Assembly (NCBI GenBank): GCA_964564025.1
Contig: CAZLZO010000022.1
Coordinates: forward strand, 1 to 21,828
Origin: DRYM01 sp964564025
GTDB taxonomy: Archaea > Thermoproteota > Thermoprotei_A > EX4484-217-1
DNA: 21,828 nucleotides
Direction: 5' to 3'
Within the stretch, counting starts at the first letter, position 1. Each line of letters opens with the position of its first letter. The position numbers were made by a program, and so were the translations under genes. The notes below the pieces were generated by a model, which saw only the letters and a program-made list of their open reading frames with translations, was not told where the DNA came from and made no database searches. This document shows positions 16,049 through 21,828 of the stretch, piece by piece.

Positions 16049-17035
16049 TTAAACATTGTATGTACAATGTTTTTTCGCGTACAGATACATTGTTACAATG
16101 TTTTCTATTGGTGTTACCGGTTGTGGTGAATGGGTAGGTGCGAGAATTAAGCCGCCACCTTTTCCACATTCTTGGAATGTTTTCCTAACAGTATGCTTAA
16201 CTTCTTCTACTGAGCCAAAAGGTAATGTTGTTTGAACTGATATTGTGCCATGAAGAGTTAATTTATCACCCCGTTTTCGTTTTACATAAGCAGGATCCAT
16301 ACATTCAGGTTGTACAGGATTTAATATTTGAACATCTATTTCTATTAAGTCATCTATTATGGGTTCAATGTATCCAACACTATGGTAAAATATGTAGTCG
16401 CTATTTCTAGAGTGCTTTTTTATTTCATGTATAAGCCTCTTCATACGTGGCTTAAAATACTTCCTCCAAATTATTGGTGAAATAATCATTGATGTTTGCA
16501 CACCGAAATCATCACCTAATTGAACAATGTCTACACCCATGTCTATGAAGTACTTTGCCTCACGTATCCTATAGTCTAGTAATCTGTCTAGTAGTTTACT
16601 AACAAACTTAGGATTTCTATACAAGTCAGTTATGAATAAATCAAATCCTCTTAAAGCCCATGCTTGCTCGAATAAGCTTCCCCATAAATGAGCGCCTACA
16701 ACATACTTGTCCTTATACTTCTTAACCATTTTTTCAGCTTCAACGTATCCTGAAGGATCATCGGGGTCTGGGAATTCATAACTATCTAAGTCCATTTCAG
16801 ATAAAGGATGATAAACGTATCTCCAATGTAATCTATCTGATGTAGGTTCATATCTTATACCCCATTCATCTTCGAAGAGATTTTCACCTAACTGTTTAAG
16901 GTATCTATCAAAGGGTATGCCAATGTACTTTGCTTTTTTCTTAAAATCTTCTGAAACACCTCTTTTAACATGTCTAAAATCTATCCCTAAGTAGTCGAGA
17001 ATAGCCTCCTTATCGTTGGTACCAAAATACTCCAT
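16049..17035 (-). CDS. Uroporphyrinogen decarboxylase-fold protein (URO-D / methyltransferase superfamily)
   Basis: This 328-residue protein has the URO-D TIM-barrel family pattern: an N-terminal EDEWGIRYEP segment, DFGVQTSMIISPIIWRKYFKP near 176-196, YHSVGYIEPIIDDLIEIDVQILNP near 217-240, LHGTISVQTTLPFGS near 261-275, and a closing GGGLILAPTHSPQP loop. Relatives include corrinoid or CoM methyltransferases (MtaA type) and many uncharacterised archaeal and anaerobe proteins. At the MtaA-type HxC zinc site the sequence reads HSV (from His218), so that ligand Cys is missing, while Cys290 remains. True heme-pathway function is unlikely (inference). ATG 17035 follows GGTGAAG and an in-frame stop lies 9 bases upstream. 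No corrinoid protein gene is adjacent. Confidence 0.8.
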   Translation of the reverse strand: MEYFGTNDKEAILDYLGIDFRHVKRGVSEDFKKKAKYIGIPFDRYLKQLGENLFEDEWGIRYEPTSDRLHWRYVYHPLSEMDLDSYEFPDPDDPSGYVEAEKMVKKYKDKYVVGAHLWGSLFEQAWALRGFDLFITDLYRNPKFVSKLLDRLLDYRIREAKYFIDMGVDIVQLGDDFGVQTSMIISPIIWRKYFKPRMKRLIHEIKKHSRNSDYIFYHSVGYIEPIIDDLIEIDVQILNPVQPECMDPAYVKRKRGDKLTLHGTISVQTTLPFGSVEEVKHTVRKTFQECGKGGGLILAPTHSPQPVTPIENIVTMYLYAKKHCTYNV

Positions 17036-17581
17036 TAATCTTCACCCGGACTTAAGCACCACACATAATATAGTGTAATACTAGTATGGCGAAGACAAGA
17101 AAAATGCCTCTCTTTGTTAAGGCCCACATTAAAATACGGCCATAGAGGTGTTAAAGGTTATTAATAGAAGCATTGCATGCGACTTCTCCATGTAAGACTG
17201 CTTAGTTTTTCACCTCATAGTAGGAAGCCTACTCTATACGCAACAATAAACACGTAGGAATGGTAGTAAATGTCCAATGGAAAAATTAGCCCTAATACCT
17301 TGGGAAGACAATAAATACCATATTCAGCATATTGGAGAGGGAAGGTCTAATGAAAATAGAGTAACAAGCTACATAAGCCGAGGAAAACTTTTTTTAGAAT
17401 TGTGCAGACAATGTTCTTCACGCATCTTAATTAAAGTGTTACATAGTTTGAGTAAAACATAGTTTTTAGAGGTAAGAAATGTTATTTACCGCTTAAAATT
17501 CACGCATAGGTATTTACCGAAGACTATATTACTACTCTTTTACCTATATTACACTATACATAATTAAGATGTGATATATTC
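17036..17581. other. Intergenic region with one doubtful small frame
   Basis: These 546 bases separate divergent genes. A plus-strand frame at 17277-17462 (61 residues, MEKLALIPWEDNKYH...) has a CRQC motif and a coding-like look around GEGRSNENRVTSYISRGKLF, but no ribosome-binding site or known family. A short hairpin (AGTAGG, loop AAG, CCTACT) lies near 17219-17233. An ATAATATAG box near 17065-17073 could be the TATA element of the URO-D gene on the minus strand, and CCTATATTA near 17543-17551 that of the NfeD gene. I see no RNA gene. Confidence 0.35.
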
Positions 17582-18838
17582 TTGTCTTCCATATTGAAAG
17601 CTATTGGGTACTTGGTCCTAATATTAGTAGTAATACTCTCTTTACCGGAGGCGTTATCATATTCCCAAGAAACTACAGGCACTCCTACAGTACTCATTGA
17701 TCTTGACATCGAGATAAGCGGTGGAGCTGTAGAGTTAATAGCTAGGGCTTTGCGTATTGCAGAACAAACTGATGCTAAAGCATTGGTCTTGAAAATTAAT
17801 AGCTATGGGGGTTATTTAGGAGCCACCGATATCATAGTTAAGAGAATCATTGAATCTAATGTCACATGCTATGCTTGGATTCCCCCTGGAGGTAAGGCTG
17901 TTTCAGCTGCTTCCCTCATAGCGTTAGCTTGTAACAAAATATACATGGGAGAGGGTGCTAGTATTGGAGCGGCTATGCCTTATCCTGCAGATGAGAAGGT
18001 AGTTAACTACGTGGCTTCTAGGTTTAGATCTCTAGCAGAAAGGCAGTTCCATAAGAATAAGACGCTTGTTGAGATAGCAGAGAAGTTTGTTACAGAGAAC
18101 CTTGTATTAACTGCTGAGGAAGCCTATAAAGTGGGTTTTGCGCATCAAGCTAATACTCTTTCCAGGATTTTAGATGAAAATAACTTATACCTAGTTGAAG
18201 AGGTAACACCTAGTTATTGGGAGCAAATAGTATCATTAATATCGAGTCCTCTGATAGCACCTATAATGCTTGCTGTAGGGACAATGCTTATTTTCGCTGA
18301 AATAATGATAACCGGTTTTCAAGGATACGTAATAGCAGGAATACTATTAATCATGTTAAGCCTTTACGGTATGGCTGTGATAGCACCTGATCTCTTAATA
18401 ACGATACTATTAATCGCAGGACTTATACTATTAGTTATTGAAATATATATACCTGGCTTTGGGGTTTTTGGAGTAAGTGGTGTAATTGTTACAGCAATAG
18501 GTATCTTCATGTTATTCTATAGTCAACCTTACAAGGTGGTGACCTCAATTCACATGGCCTTCTTAATAGGTTTAGTTGCTTTTGCCGGACTTATGGTAAT
18601 AGTATTCTTTAAGGCAGCAACTGTAATGAGGAGGAAGTATCCTAAGTATGAAGAGAAACTTATAGGACAGGTGGGAATAGCTAAGACAGCCATTAGCCCT
18701 AAGCAGCCTGGAATAGTCTACGTTAATAAGGAGGATTGGACAGCCTTTTCAGTAGAGGGTAAGATAGCGCCTGGTGAGAAGATTATTGTTACTAAGGTAA
18801 AGGGCCTTAAGCTCTATGTGAGGAAGGCTGCAGACTAG
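17582..18838 (+). CDS. NfeD/ClpP-class membrane serine protease, long form
   Basis: The 418 residues comprise a signal helix (about 7-27), an extracytoplasmic ClpP-like protease domain (about 33-205), four membrane helices (about 213-345) and a C-terminal NfeD OB-fold domain (about 350-418). The Pyrococcus horikoshii homologue PH1510 cleaves the hydrophobic C-terminus of its partner stomatin. The nucleophile is visible as Ser108 in PPGGKAVSAASLIAL, followed by EGASIGAA. In my alignment from memory, the general-base Lys138 of PH1510 falls at Arg149 (SRFRSLAE), so catalysis may be altered. The start is TTG 17582, with only weak upstream complementarity. The slipin gene follows by 57 bases, the standard pairing. 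Confidence 0.9.
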   Translation: MSSILKAIGYLVLILVVILSLPEALSYSQETTGTPTVLIDLDIEISGGAVELIARALRIAEQTDAKALVLKINSYGGYLGATDIIVKRIIESNVTCYAWIPPGGKAVSAASLIALACNKIYMGEGASIGAAMPYPADEKVVNYVASRFRSLAERQFHKNKTLVEIAEKFVTENLVLTAEEAYKVGFAHQANTLSRILDENNLYLVEEVTPSYWEQIVSLISSPLIAPIMLAVGTMLIFAEIMITGFQGYVIAGILLIMLSLYGMAVIAPDLLITILLIAGLILLVIEIYIPGFGVFGVSGVIVTAIGIFMLFYSQPYKVVTSIHMAFLIGLVAFAGLMVIVFFKAATVMRRKYPKYEEKLIGQVGIAKTAISPKQPGIVYVNKEDWTAFSVEGKIAPGEKIIVTKVKGLKLYVRKAAD

Positions 18839-18856
18839 TAATCAGATACCATGGTC

Positions 18857-18865
18857 TTTATATAT
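18857..18865 (+). promoter_or_regulatory. TATA box for the slipin gene
   Basis: TTTATATAT lies about 31-39 bases before ATG 18896. No ribosome-binding site is present before the ATG, so this fits a leaderless transcript of slipin alone, in addition to any read-through from the protease gene. Confidence 0.45.
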
Positions 18866-18895
18866 GAGAATTAACATAGAGTCCCTAATATTGAA

Positions 18896-19780
18896 ATGTG
18901 GGTGTATGAACTATTGGATATAGTAACTATGGTTTTTACATTATTAGTGTTCTTAGCTATTATTACAGTCGTCTCTAGAGCTATAAGGATAGTTCGAGAA
19001 TACATGAGACTTGTAGTCTTTAGGCTTGGTAGACTTGTAGGAGCTAAAGGCCCCGGATTGGTGTTACTCATACCTTTCATAGATACTGCAAAAATGGTTG
19101 ACCTCCGAGAGTTTATGTTAGATATTCCTCCACAAACATGCTTCACAAAGGATAATGCACCTGTAGATATAGACTTATTCGTATATCTCAAGGTATTTGA
19201 TCCAATAAAGTCAGTTACTGCCGTTAAGGATTTTGTTAATGCATCAATAGGTATAACCATAACCACTCTTAGAGCCGTAATAGGCGGTATGTCGCTTGAC
19301 GATGTTCTTGCTAAAAGAGATGAAATCAATAATACCCTAAGAACCAAATTAGATGATATTACGGATAGATGGGGAATTAAAATAACTGCAGTAGAAATTA
19401 AAGAAATAAGGCCACCAAGTGATGTTCAAGAAGCTATGGTTAAACAAATGGCTGCTGAGAGAACTAAAAGAGCTATGATATTGGAGGCGAGCGGTAAAAA
19501 GCAAGCCGTTATATTGCAGGCTGAAGGACGTAAAGAAGCACTAATTAGAGAAGCTGAAGGAGAGAGAATAGCTCGTTTACGTAGAGCAGAAGGATACGCT
19601 ATGGCCATTGAGAAAATAGATGAAGTAGCCTCAAAGGTGAGCTCTAACACCCTGTATCTACAATATCTCGATACACTTGGAAAAGTGGGAGAATCAGCAT
19701 CAACCAAAATAGTTCTACCCTTGGAATTAACAACGGACATGCTTAAAGTCGCTAAGAGATTTATAGGAGAAACAGAGTAA
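18896..19780 (+). CDS. Slipin/stomatin (SPFH/band 7) membrane protein
   Basis: The 294 residues have one N-terminal membrane helix (about 9-30), then the band 7 domain: EYMRLVVFRLGRLVGAKGPGLVLLIPFID, then LREFMLDIPPQTCFTKDNAPVDID, and VEIKEIRPPSDVQEAM. A long charged coiled coil follows (about 185-245, rich in Ala, Glu, Arg: AEGRKEALIREAEGERIARLRRAEG), and a hydrophobic-ended tail. Slipins assemble into membrane rings and are the partner and substrate of the long NfeD protease encoded just upstream. The protein is complete, of usual length, and starts at ATG 18896 with no ribosome-binding site but with a TATA box at leaderless distance. Confidence 0.93.
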   Translation: MWVYELLDIVTMVFTLLVFLAIITVVSRAIRIVREYMRLVVFRLGRLVGAKGPGLVLLIPFIDTAKMVDLREFMLDIPPQTCFTKDNAPVDIDLFVYLKVFDPIKSVTAVKDFVNASIGITITTLRAVIGGMSLDDVLAKRDEINNTLRTKLDDITDRWGIKITAVEIKEIRPPSDVQEAMVKQMAAERTKRAMILEASGKKQAVILQAEGRKEALIREAEGERIARLRRAEGYAMAIEKIDEVASKVSSNTLYLQYLDTLGKVGESASTKIVLPLELTTDMLKVAKRFIGETE

Positions 19781-19798
19781 AAATATAAACTCCACCAT

Positions 19799-19808
19799 AT
19801 TTTTTCTT
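19799..19808 (+). terminator. Oligo-T terminator after slipin
   Basis: ATTTTTTCTTT begins about 19 bases after the slipin stop. Archaeal RNA polymerases stop at such T-rich tracts without a hairpin. Confidence 0.4.
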
Positions 19809-19895
19809 TAAACCCGAATTCATTAACATCGTTCTTCCAGCTTTGCACCATTTAATATGCCTCTATGTTTAATGGTTAAGTTGTACTATACATAT

Positions 19896-20700
19896 TCATG
19901 TGGTTTCAGCATAGCTTATTTCGTTTAATTTCCATGGTAAAGGTATAATGGTTAACGGGAGCTGTGCAACCACTATTACTACATCTTGGCTCGGTAAGTA
20001 TTTCCTTATTAGTGGGTTTAAGGTTTTAATAGAGCTTATAATTCCCCCAAGGACTTCGTTAAAGCTTTTCCCGGATGATTCAGCTAGTTCTTTAATACAT
20101 GTTTTGTTAAGCCACATATCTATTCCGTAAAGTGCCTCACCCATGCTATCGAAGCACGGTATTTTATGGAGATCATCGTAAAGATCAGGCGCGTCAAAAT
20201 ATGATGGTAAACCGTAACCAAAAGTCTCAATAACAATTATGCTTTTATTTCCAGCAATACTTAGAAGTTCTTTAACAAGTTTATCAGCATTCAGTTCGCC
20301 ATGCGACTCAATACTTACTTTTACCATGTCTTGCCCTAAGAACGATACACATGCTTTATGAACGCCTAACTCTCTAAGTACCTATAGGATTCCGCTTATA
20401 AGCTCATTCTCAAGTAATGAAACATTTGAAATGCCGAAGCCCCCTACAACCTCATATTCACCATTAACCATAGCAATACACAGTCTTGACCTTAGCGGCT
20501 TAGGATAATAAAATTACTAACTTCTTCAACAGCCTTCGATATGAACTTTGCAGGATCTCTATTCTATCTTGTAGTATCAATAACCAATATCCATCACCTA
20601 AGTATTTGAAAACACTTCTATTGATTAAAGCGATAATAACATTACCATAATCATAGAATATATAGGGTTCAACATACCTTATTTTTAGGAATTGGCAGAT
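19896..20700 (-). pseudogene. Broken unknown gene
   Basis: On the minus strand a protein of about 265 residues can be followed in pieces. It opens near 20690 (IRYVEPYIFYDYGNVIIALI), shifts near 20565 to DPAKFISKAVEEVSNFIIL, shifts again near 20510 to PKPLRSRLCIAMVNGEYEVV, meets TAG at 20384-20382 after LISGIL, and continues in the same frame to 19896 (VLRELGVHKACVSFLG, then MVKVSIESHGELNADKL...). The last 143 codons are intact from ATG 20327, but no ribosome-binding site precedes it and upstream sequence in the same frame is clearly coding-like. I do not recognise the family; no membrane helices are evident. It follows the gene at 20669-21790 closely and was probably cotranscribed. Confidence 0.55.
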
Positions 20701-21790
20701 GAGTTTGCAGTTCAACTAAGCATACTGGTAAATCTATTGTCTCTATATTTACTACCCTTATTTCACCGCTTTCTTCTATATTGTAATATATCTTTATCAC
20801 CAATTGTTCTAAGCACTTGACATCGGTGTTATTACCGTTCTTGACAATTGACAAGTACTGATGGCCAGTAACCCACTTCTCCTCTTCACCTATCCCTAGT
20901 TTAACTAGCTGTATTGATAAGACATAGCTCTTGAACCAATGTGTTTTAGGGTTACGGGCTATTTCTACCATTCCTAAGCTTAAGGAGTACTTAACATCCT
21001 CTATAAGGAGTTCGGGATTTATTCCCTTACTTCTAAGTAGCGTAGTTACTTTGGGATCACTAATGAGTTTCCTAATATTGCTTATATTGCTTAAAAACTT
21101 CAAGACTTGCTCTGGAAACATAGCTTTAGGCGGCGGAATCACCGTAAATCCTTTACTGGTTACTTTCACATATATGGTGTTCTCAATAGGTTTACAACTG
21201 AATTCTTGTGGCTGAGTACATATGTTGGCTACCGCCTTTATTACCCCTTCAAATGGAACTGTAACAATATAGTAGAACTCGTTTACTACCTCGGCTCGAG
21301 GAGGTATAGGTTTAAACCTTAAATCATCTGTGCAAAATACCGGTAAAGGCAGTATATAACCAGACATGTTCTCTATATGTATCAGAGTTACTGGTTCTTT
21401 CACACTCCATGTAAGTGGTTTGAGTAGTTTATATATTGCTTCATTAACATGTAAGGAAACACCGCATGCGTAATTTGTCTTATAATACATTACCTTATAG
21501 CCTTGATTAATAAGCTTAATAGTAATCTTTAGAATAGCTATATTACTCTTGTTAAAGTTAGCTACGTACTCTTCACCCATACTAGACATGGGATTCCATA
21601 AAGAGAAATGTTCTACTATTAACCTAGCTCTAGATAGAATTTCTAGATCGTTAATAGTGGAGTAGCTTATTCTTAGCACAACATTACCATAACTAACGTT
21701 ACTAACATACATGAAATACATGTAGCTAAATAAAATGCTAACAATAATAGCTAATACTATTAGAAACACAATAGACTTAGTTATCCTCAT
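20669..21790 (-). CDS. Unknown membrane-anchored exported protein
   Basis: The protein has 373 residues from ATG 21790, which is preceded by GGAGAG; the frame can extend four codons to a TTG at 21802. One N-terminal hydrophobic helix (about 5-25) follows the short basic start MRITK, and the remaining part is hydrophilic with several Asn-Xaa-Ser/Thr sites and scattered cysteines (for example in NYACGV, VFCTDD, NICTQPQ, FSCKP), which fits an extracellular domain held by a signal anchor. I do not recognise a family. The frame is intact over its full length, unlike the next gene downstream, which it overlaps at the 3' end. Confidence 0.7.
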   Translation of the reverse strand: MRITKSIVFLIVLAIIVSILFSYMYFMYVSNVSYGNVVLRISYSTINDLEILSRARLIVEHFSLWNPMSSMGEEYVANFNKSNIAILKITIKLINQGYKVMYYKTNYACGVSLHVNEAIYKLLKPLTWSVKEPVTLIHIENMSGYILPLPVFCTDDLRFKPIPPRAEVVNEFYYIVTVPFEGVIKAVANICTQPQEFSCKPIENTIYVKVTSKGFTVIPPPKAMFPEQVLKFLSNISNIRKLISDPKVTTLLRSKGINPELLIEDVKYSLSLGMVEIARNPKTHWFKSYVLSIQLVKLGIGEEEKWVTGHQYLSIVKNGNNTDVKCLEQLVIKIYYNIEESGEIRVVNIETIDLPVCLVELQTHLPIPKNKVC

Positions 21791-21828
21791 AGTTCTCTCC
21801 AATTAGTATCTAATCCAATTAACTATAT

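Noticed and set aside
17079..17088. ATACTAGTAT palindrome between the URO-D and NfeD genes
   Set aside because: Ten bases in AT-rich DNA is within chance expectation.
18871..19347. Minus-strand frame opposite slipin
   Set aside because: It is antisense to an intact, well-recognised band 7 protein.

Overview
The window looks archaeal and is probably from an AT-rich, thermophilic anaerobe of the Thermoproteota (inference). The evidence: AGA/AGG and ATA codons dominate, TTG and GTG starts are common and preceded by GGTG/GGAGG ribosome-binding sites, BRE/TATA-like boxes sit about 30 bp before several starts, an NfeD protease is paired with a slipin, and an Ni-CO dehydrogenase is linked to a membrane [NiFe] hydrogenase. 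I cannot name the species.

Region 1 (1-6956, plus strand) is an intact, tightly packed operon for hydrogenogenic CO oxidation. It holds the C-terminus of the Ni-CO dehydrogenase CooS, the nickel-insertion ATPase CooC, the small nickel protein CooT, and five subunits of a Hyf/Hyc-like group 4 [NiFe] hydrogenase: an antiporter-like subunit, a NuoH-like subunit, a fused NuoC-NuoD large subunit with all four Ni ligands, a two-cluster ferredoxin subunit, and a NuoB-like small subunit. A 50-residue basic protein ends the operon. CO electrons would reach protons through the ferredoxin subunits while ions are pumped across the membrane.

Region 2 (7050-8588) has a secreted Cys-containing protein on the minus strand and a broken membrane-plus-soluble-domain gene on the plus strand. 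A gene-poor stretch follows (8589-9031).

Region 3 (9032-14040) is the most striking part: a decayed three-gene set (called A, B and C here) of proton-antiporter-like (NuoL/M/N, MrpA/D, HyfD/F type) subunits, scrambled by one inversion. The N-half of A is on the plus strand, the C-half of A, all of B and the N-part of C are on the minus strand, and the tail of C is on the plus strand. Flipping 9655-13504 at the 5-bp inverted match ACTTC/GAAGT restores both A and C in frame at both junctions. The genes also carry nonsense codons and frameshifts, so they are probably dead. A perfect 28-bp palindrome lies in the C tail.

Region 4 (14127-17035, minus strand) has a single-domain chromate-transporter-family gene, a DMT/EamA exporter split by one extra T in a T7 run, a small gene relic, and a uroporphyrinogen-decarboxylase-fold protein.

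Region 5 (17582-21790) has the NfeD/ClpP-class membrane protease and its slipin partner on the plus strand, then a broken unknown gene and an unknown membrane-anchored exported protein on the minus strand. I see no tRNA, rRNA, CRISPR array, transposase or integrase.
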